Shown here: positions 35,358 to 44,752 of the stretch, piece after piece | How the letters are laid out: each line of letters opens with the position of its first letter | How positions within the stretch are numbered: position 1 is the stretch's first letter | Source: Ancrocorticia sp039812645 | GTDB lineage: Bacteria > Actinomycetota > Actinomycetes > Actinomycetales > Actinomycetaceae | Direction of reading: 5' to 3' | NCBI GenBank assembly: GCA_039812645.1 | Contig: JBDIAV010000001.1 | Location: 37,038 to 101,037, forward strand | Length of the DNA stretch: 64,000 bases | Translations under genes and position numbers: made by a program | Notes under the pieces: generated by a model | What the model was told of the DNA's origin: nothing | Database searches by the model: none | The model's input: the letters and a program-made list of their open reading frames with translations, nothing else

Positions 35358-36359
35358 ATGAAGTTCGGTAAACGGCTGCGTGTTGCTATGTTCGGGCTGG
35401 CGGCCTCTCTTGTGCTTTCGGCCTGCGGCGGTACGGAGAACACCGGCTCCGGTCCGGCAACTGAAGGGCCCACACGCGTCGTCGTCGACGCCGAAGGTAC
35501 CGAAGTCACGGTGCCCGAACATCCTGAGAGGGTGGTCGTGCTCTCTGAACCGACGATGGACGGCACGCTCGCGTTAGGTGTTACTCCGATCGGTGCGGTG
35601 ACGGGACGTGGTCAGCAGACCGTCCCCAACTACCTGGCTGACGTCGCCTCTGACCTGCCTATCCTCGGTGGCATCGCGCAGCCCAACTTCGAGGCCATCG
35701 GTGCGGCTAAACCGGATCTCATCCTCGTTGATGGGACGAGCATCAACAACAATCCGCCCGTGGTTGCGGCACTTCGCAAGATTGCCCCGGTTGTGTACAC
35801 CGGTTATGCCGGTGGGGACTGGCGCGTGAACTTCAGGCGTGTGGCCGAGGCACTCAACATGGTGGACGAGGGCGAAAAGGTGATTGCCGAGTACGACGCG
35901 AAGGTTAAGGAGGCCAAGCCCAAGCTCGCCAAGTACGCCGATAACACGTTCTCGATCGTACGGTGGCAGGGTACGGGTGCTGCGTTGATCCTCAAAGAGT
36001 TGCTACCTGGCCGTGCGTTGACCGATCTTGGCCTCAAACGTCCGGCCAATCAGGATCGTGAGGGTCGTGGACACTCGGATCCGGTCTCGTTGGAGAACCT
36101 CAAGAGCATTGATGCCGATTACATGTTCTTTGGAACCCTGGGCGGTTCAAGCATTGAGAACCCGAACGCGGGCGGCACCACCGACATCAAGGGTGGTGAG
36201 AAAGCGCTTGCCGAGGCCGAGAAGGTGCCTGGTTTCACGGAGTTGAGTGCTTACCAGAACGATCACATCATCCTGGTGGACGGTTCTTCCTGGACGTCGA
36301 CAGGTGGCCCGATTCTCATGAACAGCATTGTCGACGACGTCTTGGAGGCATTGGAATGA
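35358..36359 (+). CDS. Iron-carrier ABC transporter substrate-binding lipoprotein
   Basis: 333 residues from ATG 35358; the longer open frame upstream would bury the signal peptide. A lipoprotein signal ends in LVLSAC with Cys23 as the lipid anchor. The class III (FepB/FhuD/TroA-like) fold is indicated by PERVVVLSEPTMDGTLALGV, FEAIGAAKPDLILV and the C-terminal GGPILMNSIVDDVLEAL. It delivers ferric siderophore or heme to a permease, most likely the FepD/G/C-like set at 43694-46694. Sequence differs clearly from the second binding protein (55019), so a different ligand is likely. Confidence 0.88.
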   Translation: MKFGKRLRVAMFGLAASLVLSACGGTENTGSGPATEGPTRVVVDAEGTEVTVPEHPERVVVLSEPTMDGTLALGVTPIGAVTGRGQQTVPNYLADVASDLPILGGIAQPNFEAIGAAKPDLILVDGTSINNNPPVVAALRKIAPVVYTGYAGGDWRVNFRRVAEALNMVDEGEKVIAEYDAKVKEAKPKLAKYADNTFSIVRWQGTGAALILKELLPGRALTDLGLKRPANQDREGRGHSDPVSLENLKSIDADYMFFGTLGGSSIENPNAGGTTDIKGGEKALAEAEKVPGFTELSAYQNDHIILVDGSSWTSTGGPILMNSIVDDVLEALE

Positions 36360-36395
36360 GCGCCCGAGGCTATGGCGTGACGGCGCACCCACAGA

Positions 36396-36448
36396 TTTCT
36401 TATGTCGGCTTAGGTTCTCAGGTGAGTCCGTGGCCATGACATAAGAAA
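36396..36448 (+). terminator. Hairpin downstream of the binding-protein gene (terminator or attenuator)
   Basis: Perfect 11-bp arms TTTCTTATGTC (36396-36406) and GACATAAGAAA (36438-36448), extended inward by GGC/GCC after a 2-base bulge. The A+T-rich arm gives a U-run equivalent at its base only on the left. A second hairpin follows at once (36452-36473). Together they could reduce read-through into the surface-protein genes. Confidence 0.55.
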
Positions 36449-36451
36449 CTA

Positions 36452-36473
36452 CGCCGGGTGTATCAACCCGGCG
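36452..36473 (+). promoter_or_regulatory. Second leader hairpin before the small surface-protein gene
   Basis: CGCCGGGT and ACCCGGCG form a perfect 8-bp stem with a 6-base loop, 80 bases before ATG 36554. It may be part of a leader controlling the surface operon; no U tract follows. Confidence 0.45.
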
Positions 36474-36553
36474 CAGTCCCACAGTCAGGCTCCGCGAGCC
36501 GTAGGAAGCTGTCAACGCGGAGTTCTGACTCAATTAGGAAGGATACGGCAGCA

Positions 36554-37465
36554 ATGTCTATCACAACAACAACGGTGGGGGCCTCGCCCCGCACCGTAAA
36601 GAAGCAGTCGGGGACCGTGTCTCTGCTGCTTGCGACCCTTCTTGCGCTGGGCTCAGTGTTTGGTATCGGTTCTGTGGCGAACGCTGCGGGCGAAAGCGTT
36701 TCGGTGCAAACCTATGAGGTTCAGCGTGGCTCTTACCAGACCTTCTTCGTGAGTGGTCTGGCTGCAAACACGAAGTACACTGCGGTCTTGAGTCGTACGA
36801 ATACGTCGGCTGCTGTCGCAAAGAAGACATTTACTACCAATGCTTCGGGCAACCCTACCGATAGTAATTTGCGCATGGTCGTTGGAACGTCCGCGGCCCT
36901 CGCAAGTGACTATGAGGTTCGCCTGCGCTTGGGTACGGCGACCACCGGTACTCCCCTGAAGACCAGCTCGCCGTCGATCAAGGTTATTGCTCCGAACACT
37001 ACGGCGAAGATTACGAGTGTCAAGGTCAATGCGGCTAAGACCAAGGTGACTGTCGTGGGTGAGGGCTTCCGCCGTACCAATACCGCGTACAACTCCGTGA
37101 TTGGCGTGAAGCTTGATAACGGCGTCATCAAGCACGCTGACACCGGTACTGACAAGGCGCCAGTTCCGAAGCCCTACCCGGCGGCGGGATCGTCCCCGGC
37201 TGATGTCTGGTTCTACATTGGCAAGGGGAACCCCGGTGCAACCGGAACAGATGCCTCGTACAACGGTACAAGCGGCTTCCCGAACGCAACCTACAAGTCG
37301 AGCGATATCGTCGGCGGCTCATTCACCGTGGATATTCCCATCGGCTCTGTGCCGAGCGGTACGCACACACTGCGTTTCCTTACTGGTTCGCTCTGGAACA
37401 CGCCGTGGCAGTCGACCGGTGGTGCTGATGTACCTCGTAGCGTCACGGTGAACTTCACCAAGTAG
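36554..37465 (+). CDS. Secreted protein with the shared VKLD/LLTGS surface domain
   Basis: 303 residues from ATG 36554 (AGGAAGG upstream). A signal peptide ends near residue 47 (VANA). Residues about 48-150 form a beta-rich domain. Residues about 150-303 carry the domain also found in the proteins at 37540 and 47613: VVGEGF, then VIGVKLDNG, DVWFYIG, GGSFTVDIPIG, and GTHTLRFLTGS. No membrane anchor or LPXTG motif, so it should be released or held by partners. I do not recognise this as a named family; HtaA heme-binding motifs are absent. Its place directly after an iron-carrier binding protein suggests a soluble carrier or receptor. Confidence 0.8.
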   Translation: MSITTTTVGASPRTVKKQSGTVSLLLATLLALGSVFGIGSVANAAGESVSVQTYEVQRGSYQTFFVSGLAANTKYTAVLSRTNTSAAVAKKTFTTNASGNPTDSNLRMVVGTSAALASDYEVRLRLGTATTGTPLKTSSPSIKVIAPNTTAKITSVKVNAAKTKVTVVGEGFRRTNTAYNSVIGVKLDNGVIKHADTGTDKAPVPKPYPAAGSSPADVWFYIGKGNPGATGTDASYNGTSGFPNATYKSSDIVGGSFTVDIPIGSVPSGTHTLRFLTGSLWNTPWQSTGGADVPRSVTVNFTK

Positions 37466-37477
37466 TACCCGCGTATC

Positions 37478-37505
37478 TGGAGGGCGGCGTTAGTGCTGCC
37501 CTCCA
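37478..37505 (+). terminator. Intercistronic hairpin between two surface-protein genes
   Basis: 11-bp stem (TGGAGGGCGGC with GCTGCCCTCCA, one G-U pair), loop GTTAGT, no U run. Likely a partial terminator or an mRNA-stabilising element that would let the small secreted protein be made in excess over the 1617-residue protein. Confidence 0.55.
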
Positions 37506-37539
37506 CACCGCATTCACAACCCCCTCTGAGAGAGCCCCC

Positions 37540-40500
37540 ATGTCGTCTTTTGTCTCGGCTCGTGGTAGCCGTATCCTTGCGCTCGCACTTGCAGGTGCTA
37601 TTGGTGTGAGCGGAGTCAGCCTTTCACCGGCGGCTTATGCTGACAAGAGTGAGACGGTCGACGTCTCACCAACCACGGCTCCGCCGCGTTTCATCCTGCA
37701 ACCAGAGCCGGTAACCGTTGTTGCCGGAGAATTGGCCGAGCTAACGGTGGACGTCAAGGACGCAACAAGCTTCCGCTGGCAACGAGCGACGGCGACCTAT
37801 CTTGATCATCCCGAAGATTCCGCCGCATGGGAGGATATTGACCCGCAGGTCGTGCCCAGCTCCATATCGGCGACTCTCAGTTTTGATCAAGCAATCGCCG
37901 AACAGGGTGGCTTCTACCGGGCCATCGCGGTGAACGAGGGTGGCGAGACCGCTTCAGATCCGGTTGAACTGACAGTGACGGATCCGGCGCCTGTGACACC
38001 GGACGCTGAGGTCGAGGTGCCTCCAGCAGCGCCGGGTACCTCCACCGAGGAAGCTGCGTCCACGGTGGATGCCGTTGTTGAAGCAGGTGCCGAACCCGAA
38101 ACTGTTCCGGCTCAGCCGAATAGCATCGTTGCACACGACGCCGGTGACGATCTCTCCGATGCTCCGGCATTTCCCGAGGAAATCAGCGTTGATTACATCT
38201 CGGATTTCACCGAACTCGACACGGGCCATCCGGAGGTCGATGGTGTGTACGGCGGGGACTGGTTCGAGATCTACGTTCCGAGCAGAAGTGTGACGGAAGA
38301 TCCTCGCCCGGATAGTGACAAGACCGACCTAGAAAATTATCCCTTCCTGGCGTGGCGCTGGGGTGGTGATGGGGAATGGACGTACGCGGATAATCCGACC
38401 GACTACAACGCGTATATTGACGTTCCCGTGCTGCCTGCGGGCACCCCCACTCAGACGATGCAGCTCGAGGTTGTGGTGCTGTACAAAGCGCATGGCGGTC
38501 AACCCCAGCAGCTCCTCCACTATTGGCAAGCCGTGTACCCGGTGCATCCGCCGTATACACCGCCAGTGGAGAAGGACGTCTCGATCACGAAGCTACCGCA
38601 GGATGTAACGGTACGTGTTGGCGAGCCAGCAACCTTCACGATCGAGATTGAGGGATACCCGTTCGCATACGCATCTGCGCACATCAGGACCCAGGAGATG
38701 GGTGCGGCACTCGAGCCGGAATACGCGATCCAGGACGGCTGGATTGGCGAGGAAGCTCGCAATAGTGGTTCTGCAGAGAAGTACGATGGTGCCACCTCGC
38801 GCTTCAGTTACGAGTACACGATTGCCAAAGTGACGCCCGAGATGGACGGCATGGTTGTGGAGATGACGAGTACCGATAGTCGTCTCGTCAGCAATCCGCA
38901 TGGGTGGCCCGAGTCGATTGCGGAGGCAACGCTCCATGTGATCGACTACAAGCACCCCGCAGACTGGGCGGAGCCAAGGGTGACTACTCAACCGCAGTCG
39001 GTAACACAAGCCCCCGACGATTTTGGTGTGGTGGAAGTTGTGTTGAACAGTGCCGCGGAGGGTATGCCGAAGCCGAACGTGCGCTGGCAACGCAAGCTCC
39101 CGGGCGGTGCCTGGGAGGACATGCAAGACGAGTCTGGATTCACGGCAACCAGCTCGGACCTATGGCTTTTTGGTCCGCAGGCGGTGGCTCAAGCCCAGAG
39201 CGGTGTACAGTTCCGTGCGAAGTACACCAACCGCCTTGGCCAGGCATTTAGCGAACCCGCCACTGTCGTTGTGCGTGGCCAACTTGAGGACGGCTGGCGC
39301 TGGGGAGAGTCCGACGAGCTGGTGCAGTATCTGGTGCCCGAGTACGTCGAAGAGGGCCAGAGTTTCACGTTAAGTGGTAAGGACTGGAAGAACACCGCTG
39401 CAAAGAATGCTGGTTCGATTATTTCGGTGCGCATTGACGGGCTCAAGGCGGGCGGCGATGTGCGCAACCCGGTCACCGGTGAGGTGCTCACCGATAAGAG
39501 CATCATTGCGGCTGCTCGTGCGAGTTTCCGGGGAACGTGGAGCGCCACCATTCCCTTCCCCGAGGGCTGGAAAGCCGGGGAGAAGCACACCGTCATGGTG
39601 AGTTCTGGTGAGCTTGCCGATGGCGACAATGTTCGCAGCGAGTCCGCAGAGATCACCGTGCTACCCGTTGCTGAGCTGCCTGTTATCACTACCCAGCCCG
39701 AGAGTGTCATAAATGATGGCAGCGGCGTGGCAGAGTTTCTTGTTGAAGCCGAAGCAAATGTTCCCGTGCGGTTCCAGTGGCAATACCGCGTCTCAGGCGA
39801 TGACTGGGTGAACTATGAAGGGGATGACGCAACGTCGGACCTCATTGCGGTTGAAGCCGCAAACCCAGGGTATATGCATGGTTGGGAGTACCGTGTTCTC
39901 GTTTCCACCAGCGCGGGAACTGTGGTCTCGGAGGCAGCAACTTTCCGGGCGCCGGATACGGTGGCTGGTGTGAGCTACGATGCAAATCGGAGTTACCACT
40001 ATGGGGACACTATTGAGGTGACTCTTGATGGTCTGGATACGGGTGACGAAGTTGGTTTCGCTATTGGCAACACCACTATTGGCGCTGTCGAAGCTGACGA
40101 AGCAGGAATCGCGAAAATTTCGGCCATGATTCCGGCTGTGAATGATTATGGCGCGGACCTTCAAGCAGGTGCCGTCCATGTTAGTGCCGCGATCTGGGGA
40201 CGCGATATGTATCTCAACGGCTTGGACTTCACGGTTGGGCCGAATCCAGATGTCGCGCTGCCCAAGCTCACGCCTTTCCCGACCTACACCGAGGTTGCAG
40301 AGGGATCGGAAGGATTCACAATTACCCCCGAAGTGCAGGGAGCGCTTCAAATCCAGTGGAACTCCGGGCGTGACGGTGTAGTAGATGGTTTTTGGGGCAA
40401 CGATCCCGTCATGGAGTTCGGCCCGGAGTGGGCCGAACTCCATAACGACGGTACACAGGTCTCCTTCACGGCTTGGAATGCTGGCGGTGCGGTGCGCACG

Positions 40501-42393
40501 ACGACCGAACTCGATGTGATCCCCGCAGATGGCAGCCCCTCCTACCCCTATGTCAAGGCTGAGTCGGACGCCGAAGACGATGCCGCGCTTGTCTGGGCCG
40601 AACAGGACGTGGAGCCTGGCGGCACCGCTCGCGTCAGCGGAACAGGTTGGACGAAGGCCGACGCTACGAGCGGCTCAATGATTGCCATCAAGCTCAATTA
40701 CCGTTTGGTGAACGACCAGACTGGACAATATGAGCGCACCGGTTCCGATATCGTCAAGCATCCGCTCAACGGCTCGGAGGATTCGACGATCTGGAAGATT
40801 GTCGAGGCAAATGCTGATGGTTCATTCTCCACCACGATCGACTTGCCGGAGACTATCGTTGCCGGCCAGAAGCTCTCGCTTGCGGTCTCGAGTGGCGTAT
40901 TCGCCGAAGGTGACATGCAGCGTATGCTCGTGACTCCCTCGCTTGTCGTGGGTGGCGAACCTTGGGAAGAGCCACCAATGGAGGTTATCCAGTGCACCCC
41001 GAGTACAGAGAAGCCCACCTGGCAGATTCAGGAGCAGTCTGAACTTGGTGGCAAGCTGAAGATTAGCGGCAAGGGTTGGTGTCATCCTCGTTCTGGCGGC
41101 TCGACCATAGCCGTTAAGATCGACGACGGTGCCTACAGCCATCTCACTGACGAGCTGAACCAGAACCGTACAATTTGGGACATTGTCTATGCGGATGATG
41201 AGACCGGTGACTGGGAAGCTGAGATCACTCTGCCCGATGGCACCACGAGCGGCCCACTGGGGTCAGCTCCGGCGTTCCCCGAGGGTGAGCATTCGATCCG
41301 TCTACTCACAGGTTCGCTTAAGGAGTATGACGCGATCCGCACCGTGGGTCCGTCCACGGGGCAACCCACCTACTTCGTTGTGGGCGAATACCGCCCAAAC
41401 GCGCTGCCTTCACCGCTCGATATTGACGGTGGGGCGCTCACCGCTGCCAATAAGAATGGCGTGACGGTGAAACAAGAAGCAACCCCCAATCCCGGCCAGT
41501 GGACGGTAACCGTTCCAGGAGGCAAGAAGGGCGACTGGGTGTACATTGACGCCTACGCGGGGCCTTCCTCGCGTGGCTATTTCCCCGAGTGGAAGCAGCT
41601 TGATGGCAACGGCCAGGTCAAGCTAAGTCTTGCCGGGATCACCCTTGCTGTGGGCACCCTCAACGTCACGGTGCAGAATGGAAATCAGGGGCAGGTGGGC
41701 GAGTTGCTTGGCTGGGTGCCCGTGACGATTGACAAGCCGAAGTCTCAGCTGCCTCCAATTGTCGTTCCGAAGGTGGAAGTACCCACGGTCACGCCTCCTT
41801 TACCCGGAGCCGCTCCCATCTTGCAGGCTCCGCAGTCCGCCACCGCGCCGGTCACTCGCGTGGCGGCAGCCCAGTCCACCGCTCCGGCAACGATCCCCGA
41901 GCAGCCCGTCAAGCGTGGCAGCCAGCTCGACGCGTCGAATGCCGGGCAGGTCACTGGCGTGATCGAGGGCGACGTTGTCACCCTCACCGTTGCCGACGGC
42001 GAGCCCAACCAGTGGATCTACGCCTACATCTACACCGGAGTGCAGGTGCGGCCAATCGGTTGGGTGCAGCTTGACGCTAACAAGCAGATGAAGGTGGACA
42101 TTAGTGAAATGTCTGACGGCAACCACAAGATCGCCCTGGTGGGCGTGGACGGCACGCTGGTCGGTTGGACCTCGGCGGCCAAGGGCAAGATCACGGCCGC
42201 TCAGCTCCAGCAAGAAAAGACGGATGAAGTACTGGCACAAAACGCCGAAGAAGCGACCATCGTTCCTCCCGTCCTGAGCGGAATGTCCAGCTGGATGGTC
42301 AACTCGATGCTCGCAGGCGGCGCACTGCTACTGATCGTTGCAGCAGCCGCTGCAGCATTCGCACTGCGTAACCGGAGAGAACAAGCACGATGA
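37540..42393 (+). CDS. Giant membrane-anchored surface protein with Ig-like and repeated unknown domains
   Basis: 1617 residues. Signal peptide about 1-35. Several Ig-like units marked by xxTxQPxSVT-type starts and FRWQ/VRWQRK/FQWQYR cores (about 50-147, 350-470, 478-580, 722-805). Three copies of the VKLD/LLTGS domain at about 600-710, 1022-1135 and 1165-1285 (SGKDW, SGTGW, SGKGW starts). Two Trp/Tyr repeats near the membrane at about 1304-1410 and 1466-1545 (WVYIDAY, WIYAYIY; LGW, VGW ends). One membrane helix at about 1590-1610 and a short basic tail; no LPXTG. Overlaps the next gene by 4 bases. A receptor or scaffold role in iron-carrier capture is inferred from context. Confidence 0.85.
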   Translation: MSSFVSARGSRILALALAGAIGVSGVSLSPAAYADKSETVDVSPTTAPPRFILQPEPVTVVAGELAELTVDVKDATSFRWQRATATYLDHPEDSAAWEDIDPQVVPSSISATLSFDQAIAEQGGFYRAIAVNEGGETASDPVELTVTDPAPVTPDAEVEVPPAAPGTSTEEAASTVDAVVEAGAEPETVPAQPNSIVAHDAGDDLSDAPAFPEEISVDYISDFTELDTGHPEVDGVYGGDWFEIYVPSRSVTEDPRPDSDKTDLENYPFLAWRWGGDGEWTYADNPTDYNAYIDVPVLPAGTPTQTMQLEVVVLYKAHGGQPQQLLHYWQAVYPVHPPYTPPVEKDVSITKLPQDVTVRVGEPATFTIEIEGYPFAYASAHIRTQEMGAALEPEYAIQDGWIGEEARNSGSAEKYDGATSRFSYEYTIAKVTPEMDGMVVEMTSTDSRLVSNPHGWPESIAEATLHVIDYKHPADWAEPRVTTQPQSVTQAPDDFGVVEVVLNSAAEGMPKPNVRWQRKLPGGAWEDMQDESGFTATSSDLWLFGPQAVAQAQSGVQFRAKYTNRLGQAFSEPATVVVRGQLEDGWRWGESDELVQYLVPEYVEEGQSFTLSGKDWKNTAAKNAGSIISVRIDGLKAGGDVRNPVTGEVLTDKSIIAAARASFRGTWSATIPFPEGWKAGEKHTVMVSSGELADGDNVRSESAEITVLPVAELPVITTQPESVINDGSGVAEFLVEAEANVPVRFQWQYRVSGDDWVNYEGDDATSDLIAVEAANPGYMHGWEYRVLVSTSAGTVVSEAATFRAPDTVAGVSYDANRSYHYGDTIEVTLDGLDTGDEVGFAIGNTTIGAVEADEAGIAKISAMIPAVNDYGADLQAGAVHVSAAIWGRDMYLNGLDFTVGPNPDVALPKLTPFPTYTEVAEGSEGFTITPEVQGALQIQWNSGRDGVVDGFWGNDPVMEFGPEWAELHNDGTQVSFTAWNAGGAVRTTTELDVIPADGSPSYPYVKAESDAEDDAALVWAEQDVEPGGTARVSGTGWTKADATSGSMIAIKLNYRLVNDQTGQYERTGSDIVKHPLNGSEDSTIWKIVEANADGSFSTTIDLPETIVAGQKLSLAVSSGVFAEGDMQRMLVTPSLVVGGEPWEEPPMEVIQCTPSTEKPTWQIQEQSELGGKLKISGKGWCHPRSGGSTIAVKIDDGAYSHLTDELNQNRTIWDIVYADDETGDWEAEITLPDGTTSGPLGSAPAFPEGEHSIRLLTGSLKEYDAIRTVGPSTGQPTYFVVGEYRPNALPSPLDIDGGALTAANKNGVTVKQEATPNPGQWTVTVPGGKKGDWVYIDAYAGPSSRGYFPEWKQLDGNGQVKLSLAGITLAVGTLNVTVQNGNQGQVGELLGWVPVTIDKPKSQLPPIVVPKVEVPTVTPPLPGAAPILQAPQSATAPVTRVAAAQSTAPATIPEQPVKRGSQLDASNAGQVTGVIEGDVVTLTVADGEPNQWIYAYIYTGVQVRPIGWVQLDANKQMKVDISEMSDGNHKIALVGVDGTLVGWTSAAKGKITAAQLQQEKTDEVLAQNAEEATIVPPVLSGMSSWMVNSMLAGGALLLIVAAAAAAFALRNRREQAR

Positions 42394-43691
42394 GAAAGAC
42401 AAAACCAATGAACACGAGCGCTTCTACTGTGCGCACACTCGCCAATGAGTTCTGGACGCGGGTGACCGCGGCCGTGGTACTGATCGTCGCCGTGGTACTT
42501 GCACCATTAAGCGCTATGGCTCTCCCACCGGATGGCCCCTCGCCCAACACCCCCGGCACCTATGCCGAGGTGTGGCCTACAACGGTCACGGCGGGTGACG
42601 TTCTCAACTTCCGTGTTTCTGGATTCCCGGCCGGAGAAATTATTCATTTGAAGTACGACGACGGCAACGAGAACGTCTGCGGCAGTTCTGCCGTGCACGG
42701 TGCTTGCGTTATCCACACGCAGGTGATTCCTACCTCTGGGGTAACCGTCGGCTCCGTAGTGATTCCCTCCGACCTACCTGTGGGCGACCACTGGCTGCGT
42801 TTCCTCGCGTCGGCCACTGCCCCCGGTGGTGACGGCGTTCTTGGTTTTACCCTGCACGGGGACGGCGGTGGTTACGGCAACAGCAACTTCACTGTGGTGG
42901 CCGGTGGGAACGGTGGCCAGGAAGTTTCGGCGGGTGGCAACGGTGGACCGGCTAACTCGTCCGGAGGTGGAGATGGCAGTGGTGCCGCTGGGACCAGCGG
43001 TGGCGGATCCGCAGCCCAAGTACCAAGCGGCGGCGGAGCCGCCCCCGGCGAAACAACCGGTGAGGCTGGAAGTGTCGATGCTGCTGCGGGTGCGGGCGCC
43101 GTCGCCAAAGCGGTAGACGGAGAGGTGCCAACTGACGAACCGCAAACGGTACCCAAGGCTCCCGCTCCAACCGCTGATAACCTACCCGCGGACAAGAAGA
43201 GTGGAGTGCAAGCCGCGATTGCGGACGGTAATCTCACCCTCGGCGTTGACGTTCAGTACTCCGCCGAGTGGGCCTTCGTTTATGCCTATTCCGAACCCAC
43301 CGAGCTTGGCTGGCAACAGGTCGCTAACGACGGCACGCTTCGCTTCTCTATCCTCAACCTCGAACCGGGTGAGCACAGCTTCGCCGTTCTCAACGAGGAT
43401 GGCGAGCTATTGGGATGGACCGAGGCCGCCATCGACGCCGAAGCCGTGGCAGCAGCACAAGAACTCGCCACCGGTGTGTCTGGTGACGACGTCGCTGCCG
43501 AACCAAACGCGACTCCAGCGAACGAGAGTGCGTTACCTTGGACCGCTATCGGCATTGGTGGAGCGGCCATAGTTGCGGCTGTGCTGGTGTTCTGGGTGAT
43601 TCTGCGCAAGCCAAAGAAGGCCCCGGTAGCCACGAAGGAATTCGTGGAGGGCGAGGATCCATTCGACTTCTCTGACCTAGCCTCGAAGTAG
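42390..43691 (+). CDS. Membrane-anchored surface protein with Trp/Tyr repeat and Gly-rich linker
   Basis: 433 residues. N-terminal signal about 1-46 (LSAMA). Residues about 50-170 are a beta domain distantly like the VKLD/LLTGS domain (VSGFPAGEIIHLKYDDG, VGDHWLRFLAS). A Gly/Ser-rich linker (about 173-225) follows. A Trp/Tyr repeat lies at about 269-350 (WAFVYAY, LGWQQV, LLGWTEA), matching those of the upstream giant protein. Membrane helix about 382-402, then a 28-residue cytoplasmic tail with KKAPVATKEF and an acidic end. Likely membrane-proximal partner of the giant protein, passing ligand to the permease encoded next. Confidence 0.83.
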   Translation: MRKTKPMNTSASTVRTLANEFWTRVTAAVVLIVAVVLAPLSAMALPPDGPSPNTPGTYAEVWPTTVTAGDVLNFRVSGFPAGEIIHLKYDDGNENVCGSSAVHGACVIHTQVIPTSGVTVGSVVIPSDLPVGDHWLRFLASATAPGGDGVLGFTLHGDGGGYGNSNFTVVAGGNGGQEVSAGGNGGPANSSGGGDGSGAAGTSGGGSAAQVPSGGGAAPGETTGEAGSVDAAAGAGAVAKAVDGEVPTDEPQTVPKAPAPTADNLPADKKSGVQAAIADGNLTLGVDVQYSAEWAFVYAYSEPTELGWQQVANDGTLRFSILNLEPGEHSFAVLNEDGELLGWTEAAIDAEAVAAAQELATGVSGDDVAAEPNATPANESALPWTAIGIGGAAIVAAVLVFWVILRKPKKAPVATKEFVEGEDPFDFSDLASK

Positions 43692-43693
43692 CC

Positions 43694-44752
43694 GTGGCCA
43701 CCACGTCGGTTCTCGAACAACCACGCCGGACGCGGACCAAGCCCAGCAAGCGCACACCGGTGAGTGTGCGCTTGCTGGTGCTCGTATGTTTCCTTGCTCT
43801 GCTCGTGATTGTGCTTCTGGTCAGTCTCGCGGTGGGGTCCAATCCCATCCCACTGGGGGACGTGTGGCGATTCCTCACTGAGCCCGACGGCAGTTTCGAA
43901 TCGATCGTCATTGCTGAACAACGCGTTCCGCGCTCGCTCTTGGTGCTGGTGGTTGGTGCGGCTCTCGGCGTTTCTGGTGCGCTCATGCAGTCCCTCACCC
44001 GCAACCCGCTGGCGGACCCCGGCATCCTTGGCATTAACGCCGGGGCCTCCCTGGCGGTGGTACTCTCCGTTGCCTTCTTTGGCATCGCATCCATCTGGTT
44101 CTACCTCTGGTTCGCCTTCGCAGGAGCCGCTCTTGCCGCCGTGCTGGTCTATGTGCTTGGTGCCACCGGCGGATCCGCTGCCACCCCGGTGCGGCTCGCC
44201 CTCGCTGGAGTGGCTATCACCATGGCAATCTCCTCGCTGGTGCAGACGGTCATTCTCTCCAACCAGAACGCCTTCAACGAGTTTCGGCTCTGGGCTGCGG
44301 GAAGCGCTGAGGGGCGCGGATACCCCATCCTCTGGGCGGTGCTCGGCTTCGTCGTCGTGGGTCTACTACTTGCCTTCGCGCTGGCGCCGTCGTTGAATGC
44401 GCTGGCTCTTGGCGAGGATACCGGCAAGGCGCTTGGCGTGCGGGTGGCTCGCACCCGGGCCCTCGTCATGATTGCCGTAACCCTTCTTGCTGGTGCAGCG
44501 ACGGCGGCGGTTGGCCCCATCACCTTTGTTGGCCTTGGGGTTCCTTACCTTGCACGTGCCATCTGTGGACCGGACCAGCGCTGGGTCTTGCCCTACTCCG
44601 CAGTCATGGCACCCACGCTGCTGCTTTCGGCTGACGTGCTTGGCCGCGTCATCATCGCACCGCAGGAAGTGCAGGTGGGTATCATCGCTGCCATTCTCGG
44701 TGGCCCCGCCTTCGTTGCGATTGCCCGACGCCGCAGAATTGAGGCGTTATGA
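43694..44752 (+). CDS. FecCD family iron-carrier permease, FepD-like
   Basis: 352 residues from GTG 43694, two bases after the upstream stop. About nine to ten membrane segments. FecCD hallmarks: GAALGVSGALMQSLTRNPLADPGILGI (only part quoted here as GALMQSLTRNPLADPG) near residue 95, and TFVGLGVPYLARA near 275. The wording is FepD-type rather than FepG-type. It forms the permease heterodimer with the next product. Confidence 0.93.
   Translation: MATTSVLEQPRRTRTKPSKRTPVSVRLLVLVCFLALLVIVLLVSLAVGSNPIPLGDVWRFLTEPDGSFESIVIAEQRVPRSLLVLVVGAALGVSGALMQSLTRNPLADPGILGINAGASLAVVLSVAFFGIASIWFYLWFAFAGAALAAVLVYVLGATGGSAATPVRLALAGVAITMAISSLVQTVILSNQNAFNEFRLWAAGSAEGRGYPILWAVLGFVVVGLLLAFALAPSLNALALGEDTGKALGVRVARTRALVMIAVTLLAGAATAAVGPITFVGLGVPYLARAICGPDQRWVLPYSAVMAPTLLLSADVLGRVIIAPQEVQVGIIAAILGGPAFVAIARRRRIEAL

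Noticed and set aside
37540..43691. Sortase (LPXTG) anchoring of the two large surface proteins
   Set aside because: Neither C-terminus has LPXTG before the helix; an LPWTA in the 433-residue protein precedes the helix but a 28-residue soluble tail follows it, which does not fit a sorting signal.
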